A DNA stretch of 64,000 nucleotides from Dinoroseobacter sp049800835 (GCF_049800835.1 NZ_JBNAFU010000007.1:166810-230809); one strand, 5' to 3'. Shown: positions 43,821-52,779, numbered from the stretch's first letter. The notes: generated by a model not told the origin, from the sequence alone. Numbers and translations: made by a program.

Positions 43821-43969
43821 GCGGTATTCAACGCACCTTGCTGATCATTCTGGCATTTGTGGTTCTCAGCGTCGGGTCCTTCATCTGGTATATCGCCACG
43901 TGGGATCCAGCTGAGCGTGACCCGGTCTCGGCCCTGCCGACGGATTATTCGAGCGAGGCTCAAGCATGA
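43817..43969 (+). CDS. 50-residue single-helix membrane protein between soeA and soeB
   Basis: A small gene that overlaps its neighbours by 4 nt on each side (ATGA at 43817 and again at 43966). The product starts MSGIQRTLLIILAF, has one membrane helix at about residues 7-28 (ending FIWYIATW) and a polar C-terminal tail of about 20 residues with DPAERDP. Translational coupling on both sides argues strongly that it is made. It resembles small accessory subunits of membrane oxidoreductases, but I know no named family. Confidence 0.78.
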   Translation: MSGIQRTLLIILAFVVLSVGSFIWYIATWDPAERDPVSALPTDYSSEAQA

Positions 43970-44739
43970 CGTCCCTGCCCGACCAGACCGAGAAGAAACT
44001 CGGCCTCGTGATTGATCTCGACACCTGCGTTGGGTGTCATGCCTGCGTTATCTCCTGCAAGGGCTGGAACACGGAAAACTACGGTGCGCCACTGTCAGAC
44101 CAGCGCCCGTACGGCGACGACCCGTCGGGCACTTTCCTGAACCGGGTGCATTCCTACGAAGTGCAGCCGGACGCCGGACCGGCCCAGACAGTGCATTTCC
44201 CGAAGTCGTGCCTGCATTGCGAAGACGCGCCCTGTGTCACCGTTTGCCCCACCGGGGCCAGCTACAAGCGGACCGAGGACGGGATCGTTCTGGTCAATGA
44301 AAGCGACTGCATCGGGTGTGGCCTGTGTGCATGGGCGTGCCCCTACGGTGCGCGGGAGCTTGATCTGGCCGAAGGCGTGATGAAGAAGTGCACCCTGTGC
44401 GTCGATCGGATCTATAACGAGAACCTGCCAGAGGTCGACCGGGAGCCTGCCTGCGTGCGCACCTGCCCGGCAGGCGCGCGCCATTTCGGTGATTTCGCGG
44501 ACCCGGACTCCAACGTCTCAAGGCTGACGGCGGAGCGTGGTGGGATGGACTTGATGCCCGAACTGGGCACCAAGCCGGTGAACAAGTATCTGCCGCCGCG
44601 CCCGAAGGACGCGTGGGAGGGGGAGGAAGACATCCTCGCGCCGTTCCTTGCGCCGGTGGCCGAAGAACCCAAGGGGTTTCTGGGGTGGATCGACAAGCAA
44701 CTCTCGCGCCTGCCTGGTGACGACAAGGGGACGAGCTGA
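43966..44739 (+). CDS. soeB: Sulfite dehydrogenase iron-sulfur subunit (SoeB/DmsB type)
   Basis: A 257-residue ferredoxin-like subunit. Four cysteine groups are visible: CVGCHACVISC, CLHCEDAPCVTVCP, CIGCGLCAWACPYG with CTLC, and CVRTCPAGA. They are enough for four [4Fe-4S] clusters that wire SoeA to the membrane anchor. A C-terminal extension of about 60 residues follows (KYLPPRPKDAWEG...). It is coupled to the small protein upstream and to soeC downstream. Confidence 0.9.
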   Translation: MTSLPDQTEKKLGLVIDLDTCVGCHACVISCKGWNTENYGAPLSDQRPYGDDPSGTFLNRVHSYEVQPDAGPAQTVHFPKSCLHCEDAPCVTVCPTGASYKRTEDGIVLVNESDCIGCGLCAWACPYGARELDLAEGVMKKCTLCVDRIYNENLPEVDREPACVRTCPAGARHFGDFADPDSNVSRLTAERGGMDLMPELGTKPVNKYLPPRPKDAWEGEEDILAPFLAPVAEEPKGFLGWIDKQLSRLPGDDKGTS

Positions 44740-45611
44740 TGCACCCTGCCCCGTCTGTTATCGCCTTCACCACGTTTTCGGGTCTGGGCTTTGGACTGCT
44801 TGCGTGGCTCGGGATCGATGCCAGCCCGCCCACGGGATGGACAGCTTTTGCGTTCTTCTTCATTGCCTTCGCGCTGGCGGTGGGCGGTCTGATCTCGTCC
44901 ACCTTCCACCTTGGCCGGCCGGAACGCGCGATCAAGGCCTTCAGCCAATGGCGCACCAGCTGGCTCAGCCGCGAAGGGGTCTGTGCGGTCGTTGCCCTGC
45001 TTGTCATGGGCCTCTATGCGGCGGCTCTGGTTCTGGCCGACATGCATTTGCACGTACTCGGCTGGCTTGGTGCCGTGCTCAGTCTGCTGACGGTTTACGC
45101 CACCTCGATGATCTACGCGCAGCTCAAGACGATCCCGCGCTGGAACACGCCCCTGACCTGCGTGCTTTATCTCGGATACGCGATCACTGGCGGGGCCCTG
45201 TTGTCAGGCCGTGTCGGGATTGCACTTGTTCTGCTGCTGGTCATGACCGGCGTTCAGATCCTGTGGTGGCTGCACGGCGACGGAGCCTTCAGCGGGCGCA
45301 AGACGACCATGGAAACCGCAACAGGGTTGGGCAGCATCGGCACGGTGCGATCCGCTGCGCATCCACACACGGCACCGAATTACCTGGTGCGGGAATTCAT
45401 CCATATCATCGGGCGCAAGCATACACAAAAGCTGCGCGTGATCTCGATCCTGCTGATGGCGGTTGTTCCGGTGCTTTTGTTGCTGTTGCCGTTCAGCCAT
45501 GTCGCTGCGGCACTTGCAGTGGTCAGCCATATCGCCGGGGTCGCGGTCAGCCGCTGGCTATTCTTTGCGGAAGCCGAACACACCGTCGGGCTCTATTACG
45601 GGATGCGCTAG
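44739..45611 (+). CDS. soeC: Sulfite dehydrogenase membrane anchor (SoeC/DmsC type)
   Basis: A 290-residue integral membrane protein with about eight helices. FHLGRPERAIKAFSQWRTSWLSREG is the typical DmsC-family loop after the second helix, and RWLFFAEAEHTVGLYYG is the usual end. It would pass electrons from sulfite to the quinone pool. Its stop, CTAG, is shared with the convergent ackA stop on the other strand (45608-45611). Confidence 0.88.
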   Translation: MHPAPSVIAFTTFSGLGFGLLAWLGIDASPPTGWTAFAFFFIAFALAVGGLISSTFHLGRPERAIKAFSQWRTSWLSREGVCAVVALLVMGLYAAALVLADMHLHVLGWLGAVLSLLTVYATSMIYAQLKTIPRWNTPLTCVLYLGYAITGGALLSGRVGIALVLLLVMTGVQILWWLHGDGAFSGRKTTMETATGLGSIGTVRSAAHPHTAPNYLVREFIHIIGRKHTQKLRVISILLMAVVPVLLLLLPFSHVAAALAVVSHIAGVAVSRWLFFAEAEHTVGLYYGMR

Positions 45612-46753
45612 GCCAGTTCCGCAGCAACAGCGCGGGCCATCACCCGCTCTTCATCGGTCGGAATAACGAGAACTGGCGTGTCCCCCGCGCCGATATCGCG
45701 CGCGTTTCGCGCGTTCGCAGCGGCATCGACCGCAAGCCCCAGAAATGTCATGTCCTCCAACACGCGGGCGCGTATTTCAGCCGCGTTCTCGCCTATGCCA
45801 CCGCAGAATACGAGCGCATCCAGCCCACCAAGTACGGCCGCCATGGCCCCAAGCTCCCGCCGGATCCGGAACACATAATAGTCAATGGCCTGCGCCGCCT
45901 CCGGTGCCTTGCTGGGCAACAACGTGCGCACGTCGTGGCTGATCCCGGACAGACCCTTGAGCCCACTTTCGTTGTAGAGGATCCGGGTGATGTCCGAACT
46001 GTCGTGCCCCTGATCCATCAGATACAAGACGACGCCCGGGTCCAGTTGGCCACACCGCGTGCCCATCGGCAAACCGTCCAAGGCCGAAAACCCCATCGTG
46101 GACCCAACGCTGCGACCGCCGCGCATCGCACACATTGAAGCGCCGTTCCCCAAATGCGCCACCACGACGCGCCCGGCGTGCAACTCGGGTCGCTCGCTCC
46201 GAAGTTGGCCGCTGATATAGTCGTAGGACAACCCGTGAAACCCGTACCGTCGCACGCCCTGATCGTAATAGGCGCGCGGGAGGGCAAACGTGTCGTTCAC
46301 CCACGGATGGCCCTTGTGGAATGCCGTGTCGAAACAACCGATCTGCACGGCCGCGGGAAACGCGCTGCGCGCTGCGGCGACCATGGACAGGTTGTGCGGC
46401 TGGTGCAGGGGGGCAAGCGGGATGAACTCCGACAGTTGCGCAACGCTGTCATCATCCAGCCGAACGGGTGCGCCAAAGGCCGGGCCACCGTGAACGATGC
46501 GATGCCCGACACCGACCGGCGGATTGCCCTGCAACACCGGCCCCAGTGCTTCAAGGATCGCGTCGAGCGCGCGGGCATGGTCTGCGGCTCCGATCTCTGC
46601 TTCGGCGCGCGGATCGCTGTCCAGCACAAGCCGGGCATTCGGCCCGAGGTTTTCGACCTGCCCCGCGATCAGCAGATCGGGATCTTCATCGAGCGCGTAT
46701 ACTGCGAACTTCACCGACGAACTGCCTGCGTTGAGCGTCAGAATCGCGCTCAC
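45608..46753 (-). CDS. ackA: Acetate kinase
   Basis: A 381-residue ASKHA-fold kinase interconverting acetyl phosphate and acetate. Signatures are ILTLNAGSSSVKF at the start and GHRIVHGGPAFGAP and VVAHLGNGASMCA in the core. The GTG start at 46753 overlaps the upstream TGA stop (GTGA); an in-frame ATG at 46789 lies inside the upstream gene. It forms a two-gene operon with the MaoC-Pta gene. In sulfonate users this pair often handles acetyl phosphate from Xsc, but xsc is not in this window. Confidence 0.93.
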   Translation of the reverse strand: MSAILTLNAGSSSVKFAVYALDEDPDLLIAGQVENLGPNARLVLDSDPRAEAEIGAADHARALDAILEALGPVLQGNPPVGVGHRIVHGGPAFGAPVRLDDDSVAQLSEFIPLAPLHQPHNLSMVAAARSAFPAAVQIGCFDTAFHKGHPWVNDTFALPRAYYDQGVRRYGFHGLSYDYISGQLRSERPELHAGRVVVAHLGNGASMCAMRGGRSVGSTMGFSALDGLPMGTRCGQLDPGVVLYLMDQGHDSSDITRILYNESGLKGLSGISHDVRTLLPSKAPEAAQAIDYYVFRIRRELGAMAAVLGGLDALVFCGGIGENAAEIRARVLEDMTFLGLAVDAAANARNARDIGAGDTPVLVIPTDEERVMARAVAAELA

Positions 46754-48114
46754 CCGCGTGCACCTACATAGAGCGCTGCAATCGCGCAAGACGCCAGACG
46801 CGCGTGTTCGCTGTCAGCACGGCTCGTCAGAATGATCGGACAGGACGCCCCCATGACAATGCCGCCTGCATCGGCGTGGGCGAGGAATGTCAATTCCTTG
46901 GCCAGCATGTTCCCGGCTTCAAGATTTGGCGCGACCAGAATATCCGCCTTTCCGGCAACGAGCGAGGTGATACCTTTCGTCCGCGCCGAGTGCAGATCGA
47001 TCGCATTGTCCATCGCGAGCGGTCCATCGACCAATCCACCGGTGATCTGGCCCCGCTCGGCCATTTTGGACAGGATCGCCGCATCGAGTGTCGACGGAAT
47101 GGCCGGATTCACCGTTTCGACCGCCGACAGGATGCCAACCTTTGGCTCTGGAACCCCGATTGCATTGGCAAGGTCTATCGCGTTTTGCACGATATCTGCC
47201 TTTGTCTTGAGATCGGGGGTGATGTTGATGGCAGCGTCGGTGATCATCAGCAGGTGATCGACACCGGGCACATCCATCACGTAAACATGGCTCAGACGGC
47301 GGGCACCGCGCAAACCGCCCTCGCGTTTCACGATCTGCCCCAACAGCACGTCGGTGTGCAGATGGCCTTTCATGATGGCCTTCGCCGCGCCCTCGTGCAC
47401 CATCGCGACCGCGCGGGCCGCCGCAGACTTGTGGGTGAACTCCGGCACGATCTGATAGCCGGAGATGTCCTTGCCGCACGCCTCTGCTGCGGCGGCGATC
47501 TTGGCCGGATCCCCGATCAGAATCGGGTCGATCAGGGTATGTTCGCCGCCAAGGAGCGCACCCGCCAACGCATCAGGTTCCTCGGGGGCGACCACTGCCG
47601 TGGCGAAGGCCGGGAGCGGCTCTGCCTTGGCCAGTAGCCGATCGAAATGCACATGGCGCTGCACCAGCAGGCCCGGAACATGCTCGGCATCAAGTTCGAT
47701 CTTGATGTTAGGCGCGATCACGACCGCCTCACCCTCCACGATCCGGCGCCCTTCTGTGGTCTCGACAACCGTGTGCAACACGATCTCCCGGTCGGGCCCC
47801 TTCGAAATGATCTCCACCGACGCGATCAGCGTCTCTCCCGCCTTGGCTTGGCCAAGGAATTTCAGGTCCTGCGATTTGTAGAGTGTTCCCGGCCCCGGCA
47901 GCCGGTTGCCCAACACACCCGAAATCAAGGACGCGACCCACATCGCCGGCGCGATGGATTCCGGTGCCCCATCGCCGTCGCCATCCTGATCGGGCACGTG
48001 CAACGGGTTGAAATTACCCGACGCGTTCGCAAAAATTATCAGGTCTTCTTCCCGGCAGAGCCGCGTTTCCTGTGCGGACATGCCCACACTGAGTTCTTCG
48101 AAAATCTTGTTCAT
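46750..48114 (-). CDS. MaoC-domain / phosphate acetyl- or butyryltransferase fusion
   Basis: A 454-residue bifunctional protein. Residues 1-140 form a MaoC-like hot-dog hydratase domain (EEDLIIFANASGNFNPLH, with catalytic Asn/His context). From about 150 on it is a PTA_PTB domain (RAVAMVHEGAAKAIMKGHLHTDVLL, HVYVMDVPG, GILSAVETVNP, CPIILTSRADS). Such fusions are known among phosphate acyltransferases. It is coupled to ackA. The acyl group, acetyl or longer, cannot be decided from sequence. Confidence 0.88.
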   Translation of the reverse strand: MNKIFEELSVGMSAQETRLCREEDLIIFANASGNFNPLHVPDQDGDGDGAPESIAPAMWVASLISGVLGNRLPGPGTLYKSQDLKFLGQAKAGETLIASVEIISKGPDREIVLHTVVETTEGRRIVEGEAVVIAPNIKIELDAEHVPGLLVQRHVHFDRLLAKAEPLPAFATAVVAPEEPDALAGALLGGEHTLIDPILIGDPAKIAAAAEACGKDISGYQIVPEFTHKSAAARAVAMVHEGAAKAIMKGHLHTDVLLGQIVKREGGLRGARRLSHVYVMDVPGVDHLLMITDAAINITPDLKTKADIVQNAIDLANAIGVPEPKVGILSAVETVNPAIPSTLDAAILSKMAERGQITGGLVDGPLAMDNAIDLHSARTKGITSLVAGKADILVAPNLEAGNMLAKELTFLAHADAGGIVMGASCPIILTSRADSEHARLASCAIAALYVGARG

Positions 48115-48323
48115 CCCGTGGTTTACGCCCGCTGATCAGCGTCCAAAACGGCACTGCGCGCGAACCGACGCGGGCCATCCATCCTGCTGATGAGTTTATG
48201 GTAGCTCATTCCTGCCACAACCGGTAGCAGTCGAAAGTGACATGAAAATCACAGCCTGCCTGCCGAATGCCCGCAAGAGCGGCAGCGCAGACGCAGGTGT
48301 TCAGAAAGGCAGCGATCTGCCTC

Positions 48324-48345
48324 GGCCCCGTGATGAACCGGGGCC
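48324..48345. other. Stem-loop in the 241-nt gap beside the GST gene
   Basis: GGCCCCG and CGGGGCC form a 7-bp stem around a TGATGAAC loop, 11 nt beyond the GST stop on the minus strand. No T-run follows, so it is at best a weak terminator. The rest of the 48115-48355 gap shows nothing I can support; it should contain the promoter of the maoC-pta/ackA operon. Confidence 0.4.
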
Positions 48346-48355
48346 CGGACACAGC

Positions 48356-48988
48356 TCAAATTCCCAATCGTTCCGGTACCGCAAAGGCACGCTGCACCGC
48401 AGGCCGTTCGAACAGCATGTCGCGCCAGCGTTTCACCTCGGGGAAGTCCTTGAGGTCGATCTTCTGCCATTCGAAACGATTGACCCAAGGCAAAAGCATC
48501 ATGTCGGCAATCGAGTAGTCCTCGCACACGTAGGTTCGTCCGGTCAGGCGGGTATCGAGCACGCCGTAGAGCCGCTGGGTCTCTTTTGCGAACCGCGCAC
48601 GGCCGTAGCTGGCCTCGGGCGGCGCAACCCGGTTATAGTGATGCAGTTGGCCAAAATTCGGCCCCACACCAGCCGCCTGCCAAAAAAACCATTGCAGGAC
48701 ATCGAGGCGCGCGCGCGGATCGGACGGTAGGAATTTCGCTGTCTTTTCCGCCAGATACAGAAGGATCGCGCCGGTTTCGATAACCGGCAGAGGATCGGTG
48801 CCGAAGGCAGGGTCGTGGTCGATTATCGCGGGGATCTTGGCATTCGGGTTGATGGCGACAAACTCGGGCGCGTGCTGTTCATCCTTGCCCAGATCAATCG
48901 GGTGGACTGTGTAGTCAAGCCCCATCTCCTCGAGTGCCAGCGTTACCTTGTGCCCGTTTGAGGTTTTCCAGTAGTACAGATCTATCAT
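48356..48988 (-). CDS. Glutathione S-transferase, Nu-class (YfcG/YghU-like)
   Basis: A 210-residue GST. The thioredoxin-like N-terminal domain starts MIDLYYWKTSNGHKVTLALEEMG. The T-x-N-G-H-K motif is the mark of Nu-class enzymes, which reduce disulfides using two glutathiones. NPNAKIPAIIDHDP supplies the cis-Pro, and the all-helical C-terminal domain follows. It stands alone between the acetate kinase operon and the PxpBC operon and may be transcribed independently. Confidence 0.9.
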   Translation of the reverse strand: MIDLYYWKTSNGHKVTLALEEMGLDYTVHPIDLGKDEQHAPEFVAINPNAKIPAIIDHDPAFGTDPLPVIETGAILLYLAEKTAKFLPSDPRARLDVLQWFFWQAAGVGPNFGQLHHYNRVAPPEASYGRARFAKETQRLYGVLDTRLTGRTYVCEDYSIADMMLLPWVNRFEWQKIDLKDFPEVKRWRDMLFERPAVQRAFAVPERLGI

Positions 48989-49045
48989 GCGTGGCTCCGG
49001 GTTCTTGGGGGGCGCTTTGGCGGGTGTTCAACGACCATACAGGTT

Positions 49046-50092
49046 CTAACGGGTCCAGCCAGTGATCACGCCGCTGATCAGGTTCGTTTCGTAGAGTTGA
49101 CGCAAGTCGACCCCACCTGCCGTCGTGACGGGCACCGCCTTGGCAAGGTAGGCCGCCAGATCCTCCTGCGCCGCCCGTGCAAGCGCTTCTGCCCGCGCTG
49201 GAGAGACCGCCGCAAAGCGTATCCTTTCGGTCGGGGCGCGGCGCGCAAGACGTGGCAGATCGGCCGAGATGACTGTCGCGATTTTCGGGTATCCCCCAAC
49301 GGTCTGCCCGTCGGCAAGCAGGACAATCGGCTGACCGTTTCCAGGCACCTGCACGGCCCCCGGTACAATGGCATCAGAAACGATCTCGCGCATCTCCGGG
49401 GACCGGTGGTTCAAGCCCGGCCCCTCTAGTCGCATGCCCATGCGGTCCACGCTGTTCGTGACCGTGTAAACCCCGTCCAGAAAAGCGGTGATGGAAGCAG
49501 CGTCGAAATGGTCGTCTTGCGGCCCCAAAACAACGCGGATCGGCGCCTGCACGTCCTCCGACGGTGCAGGCGAAAGTTGATGCAGCAAAGTGGTTGCCGG
49601 TGCGCCACATGGCAGAATGTCCCCCGGACGCAGGGCGCGCCCCTCGAACCCACCGAGATGTGCGCGTGCATACGTGGACCGGCTGCCCAGAAACGGGTCG
49701 GTCGCGATACCACCAGACACCACCAGTAGCGCCGTCGTGCCCGCAGTGATGCGCCCGACGGCAATTCTGTCGCCCGGCTGGGCACGTACGGCGGTCCAGG
49801 CGGGAACCGTTTGAGAACCCTCTGCGCCGTCCAAACTCAACTCGGCCGGGCCTGCGACGGCGAGGGTCGTTTCTGCCCCCTCAACCGTGAACCGGGGGCC
49901 CATCAGGCGAAACTCCAGACCGGCGGCGTCCGGTGGGTTCCCGATCAGAAGATTGGCAAGTTGCAACCAGTCGGGACACAGGGTGCCGGCAACCGGCACA
50001 CCCTGCCGCCGGGCCGCGTGCCGCCCCATATCCTGCACCATCGTGGCCGGACCGGGATCGATGATCTTCAGCTTGCCCGTGTCCACGCTCAT
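49046..50092 (-). CDS. pxpC: 5-oxoprolinase subunit C / biotin-dependent carboxyltransferase family (KipA)
   Basis: A 348-residue AHS2-domain protein. KIIDPGPATMVQDMGRHAARRQGVPVAG at the start and VLLADGQTVGGYPKIATVISADLPRL near the end are diagnostic. With PxpA and PxpB it forms the prokaryotic ATP-dependent 5-oxoprolinase. The start overlaps the pxpB stop (ATGA). No pxpA (LamB/YcsF) gene is found in the window, so the complex may use a partner encoded elsewhere or may do a different reaction. Confidence 0.85.
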   Translation of the reverse strand: MSVDTGKLKIIDPGPATMVQDMGRHAARRQGVPVAGTLCPDWLQLANLLIGNPPDAAGLEFRLMGPRFTVEGAETTLAVAGPAELSLDGAEGSQTVPAWTAVRAQPGDRIAVGRITAGTTALLVVSGGIATDPFLGSRSTYARAHLGGFEGRALRPGDILPCGAPATTLLHQLSPAPSEDVQAPIRVVLGPQDDHFDAASITAFLDGVYTVTNSVDRMGMRLEGPGLNHRSPEMREIVSDAIVPGAVQVPGNGQPIVLLADGQTVGGYPKIATVISADLPRLARRAPTERIRFAAVSPARAEALARAAQEDLAAYLAKAVPVTTAGGVDLRQLYETNLISGVITGWTR

Positions 50093-50820
50093 GGTGCGCT
50101 CCGGTAGGACGCAACGTCGCGTTCACCCGCTGCAAGAGCACGGGCTTCCGCATCATGGTCCGCAGCACTGACAGGCGTGAACTGCACCCGGTCACCGGGG
50201 GCAAGCAAGGATGGCTTCGGTCGTGTACGATCGAACAGAGGCACCGGGCAATGACCGATCAGGTGCCAGCCGCCGGGACTTTCCCAAGGGTAGACGGCGG
50301 TCAGTCGATCCGCGACGGCGACACTTCCCGCAGGCACCCGCACACGAGGTTCTCTCAACCTGGGGCGTCGCAGGACGGGCGCGATATCGCCCATGAACGC
50401 AAAGCCCGGCAAGAACCCGAGCATATGAACGGTCACCTCTGTTGCGCTGTGCAGCGCGACTGTCTCCGCCACGCTCAGCCCGGCGCTTTCGGCGAGTGCG
50501 GCCAGATCGGGACCATGAGCATCATTGTAATGCACCGGCAAACGCCACAGGGCCCCGGGCGACTTTTCCGTGCCGGTTTCCGAATTGACCAAGGCTGCGA
50601 CGACCGGTTCCAGCACAGCGCGGGTCGTTTGCACCGGATCGTAGTGCACGGTCAGCGACCGAAATGTGGGGGCAACATCCACCACGCCTTGCAAGTCTCC
50701 GGCTTCTCGCGCGGCGGCTATGGCCGCATCGAGCCGGGTCACAGCCACGCGAGCCCTGTCGTCGAACCCGGTCGCGAACTCGACCGTGAATGCACGATCA
50801 CCAAGAGACAGAAAACGCAT
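50089..50820 (-). CDS. pxpB: 5-oxoprolinase subunit B family protein (KipI)
   Basis: A 243-residue AHS1-domain protein. It begins MRFLSLGDRAFTVEFATGFD; the core shows TVHMLGFLPGFAFMGD and VPAGSVAVADRLTAVYPWESPGGWHLIG, typical of the family. It is translationally coupled to pxpC and lies 3 nt after the DUF2848 gene. In the oxoprolinase it is one of two subunits forming the catalytic interface. Confidence 0.87.
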   Translation of the reverse strand: MRFLSLGDRAFTVEFATGFDDRARVAVTRLDAAIAAAREAGDLQGVVDVAPTFRSLTVHYDPVQTTRAVLEPVVAALVNSETGTEKSPGALWRLPVHYNDAHGPDLAALAESAGLSVAETVALHSATEVTVHMLGFLPGFAFMGDIAPVLRRPRLREPRVRVPAGSVAVADRLTAVYPWESPGGWHLIGHCPVPLFDRTRPKPSLLAPGDRVQFTPVSAADHDAEARALAAGERDVASYRSAP

Positions 50821-50823
50821 GGG

Positions 50824-51489
50824 TCACGCCACCACAGGCAGGGTCTCAACGGTGTACGCATGGTGCAGTGTACGGCCAAGCACGGGATCTTCCAGCGCCA
50901 TTTCGAACCGGGAGGACGGGCGCACGCCGCCGATCGCCGGAAGGGTGCCGCAGAACATTGCGCTTGCAGCACGCAAGCCACCAAACCCATGGATCAGGGC
51001 CGCCGCCGACAGCATCCCCGACAGAGCCCCCTCCTGATAAAGGACGCGCTCGCCCTTTTCCTCCACCCAGGATCGCAGGAACAACCGATCCCAGTGGGGC
51101 GCAACGTCCGACAGCCTCCAGACTGTTGAGGCAATAGGTTTCGGGCAAAGCTGCTTTGACACCGCGACGGAAATGGCCTCCGCTTCTCGATCGGTATGGT
51201 CTGACCCGAGGGTCAGGTAGTTGCCGTCCGGCCCGGCGATCACAACGGCCTCTGCCTCCCCGGAGGATGCGGATCCAACCACCTGGATGCGGTCTGACTG
51301 CGTCAGTAACTCCGCGCCAGTGCGATAGAAGAGCGGTGTCTTGGACGGTGGCGCAACGCCGAGTTCCTGCAACTCCTCGATATGGTGTTGAACCGCCGCC
51401 GGATCGCGCCCGGTCCAGCCCGCAACGATCAGGTCGCGCACCTCCAACGAGACCGACCCCGCGCCATCAAGCTCGAATGCATGGATCAT
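50824..51489 (-). CDS. DUF2848 family protein
   Basis: A 221-residue protein starting at ATG 51489; the TTG just before it is ignored. Conserved DUF2848 parts are visible: IVAGWTGRDPAAVQHHIEELQELGVAPPS, PLFYR, and LTLGSDHTDRE. The fold is thought to resemble fumarylacetoacetate hydrolases. No function is established. It is co-transcribed with a TRAP transporter and pxpBC, so it probably acts on the same imported compound or its ring-opened product. Confidence 0.82.
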   Translation of the reverse strand: MIHAFELDGAGSVSLEVRDLIVAGWTGRDPAAVQHHIEELQELGVAPPSKTPLFYRTGAELLTQSDRIQVVGSASSGEAEAVVIAGPDGNYLTLGSDHTDREAEAISVAVSKQLCPKPIASTVWRLSDVAPHWDRLFLRSWVEEKGERVLYQEGALSGMLSAAALIHGFGGLRAASAMFCGTLPAIGGVRPSSRFEMALEDPVLGRTLHHAYTVETLPVVA

Positions 51490-51498
51490 CAAGGTCCC

Positions 51499-52779
51499 CT
51501 ATAAAGCGCCGGGCAGGAAGAGCGCGATTTGTGGAAAGGCGATCAAAGCCATCGCCATCACGAGCATTACCAGCACGTAAGGCAGCGCGCCGAGCATGAC
51601 TTCCGCCATTGTGCCATCCTTGCGCGCGCCCTGCACCACATAGAGGTTGAGCCCCACCGGCGGCGTGATCAGCGCCATCTCGATCAGCACGATCATCAGG
51701 ATACCGAACCAGATCGGATCATACCCCATCTCGACGACAAGTGGCACGATGATCGGAATGGTCACCACCATCAGCGACAGCGTTTCGATGAAAAACCCCA
51801 GAACCACGTAGATCAGAACCACGACAAGAATGAAGGATAGCGGGCTGAGCCCCAGGCCCTCAAGGAACTGACGCAATTCGTTGCCAAGGCCTGCGGAGGC
51901 GAGCGTGAAGTTCAAGAATGACGCGCCTATCACGACCAGCATGATCATGGAGGTGATCTTGATCGTGCCAAGCAGGCTCTGCTCCAGCATCTTCAGCGAC
52001 ACGCCGCCAAAGGCTGCGGCTATGGCCAGCGCTCCGGCGACGCCTACGGCAGCGGCTTCCGTCGGGGTGGCCCATCCATTGTAGATGGTGCCGATAATCA
52101 TCGCGAAGAGCAGAAGGATCGGGATCAGGTCGAGCAAAGCACGCAGCATCACAGCAAACGGAAAAAACCGCCGGTCACCGCCCAACTCCGGGCGCACCAG
52201 ACAGATCAGCACGGTAATCAGGCCGAAACAGAGGGCAAGCGCTATACCGGGGATCAGACCCGCCAGAAAAAGCTGCGGGATCGAAGACTGGGTAAGGAAC
52301 CCGTAGACGATCAGGTTGATCGAGGGCGGGATCATGATCCCAAGAGTTCCCCCGGCCGCGATGGCACCGGAAAAAAGCTTAGGGTCGTATCCCAGCCGCT
52401 CCGCCTGCGGCATGGCCACGGTGGCGACCGTGGCCGCCGTTGCGACTGACGAGCCCGAGGTGGCCGAGAACATCGTGGCCGTTGCGATGTTGGCATGCAC
52501 GAGGCCGCCCGGCAGCCAGCTCACCCAACGATCCAGCGCGGAATAGGTGCGCGCCGCCACGCCACTGCGTACCAGTATTTCACCCAGCAGCACGAAAAAC
52601 GGGATCGCGATCAGCGTTGCGCTGTTGGACGAGGACCAGACCAGATTGCCGAGCCCCCGGATCAGGGGAAACGGGCTGAAAAACGTGTCGATCCCGATGC
52701 CCAGAAGAAAGAGGACAATGCCCACGGGAATGGACAGACTGAGCAGCGCAAGCAACCCCACGGAAACGTAGACGATCAT
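51499..52779 (-). CDS. TRAP transporter large permease subunit (DctM type)
   Basis: A 426-residue membrane protein with about 12 helices. SATSGSSVATAATVATVAMPQAERLGYD, GTLGIMIPPSINLIVYGFLT and ALITPPVGLNLYVVQG are the DctM signature segments. The start overlaps the DctQ stop (ATGA). The neighbouring PxpB/C, DUF2848 and DUF1445 genes suggest that the imported substrate is 5-oxoproline or a related cyclic amide acid. Confidence 0.92.
   Translation of the reverse strand: MIVYVSVGLLALLSLSIPVGIVLFLLGIGIDTFFSPFPLIRGLGNLVWSSSNSATLIAIPFFVLLGEILVRSGVAARTYSALDRWVSWLPGGLVHANIATATMFSATSGSSVATAATVATVAMPQAERLGYDPKLFSGAIAAGGTLGIMIPPSINLIVYGFLTQSSIPQLFLAGLIPGIALALCFGLITVLICLVRPELGGDRRFFPFAVMLRALLDLIPILLLFAMIIGTIYNGWATPTEAAAVGVAGALAIAAAFGGVSLKMLEQSLLGTIKITSMIMLVVIGASFLNFTLASAGLGNELRQFLEGLGLSPLSFILVVVLIYVVLGFFIETLSLMVVTIPIIVPLVVEMGYDPIWFGILMIVLIEMALITPPVGLNLYVVQGARKDGTMAEVMLGALPYVLVMLVMAMALIAFPQIALFLPGAL

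Noticed and set aside
41025..45611. Formate dehydrogenase or DMSO reductase as identity of the molybdoenzyme
   Set aside because: SoeA lacks a Tat signal expected for periplasmic DMSO reductases, the set has SoeB and SoeC-type partners, and the sulfonate context favours sulfite dehydrogenase. Not fully excluded.
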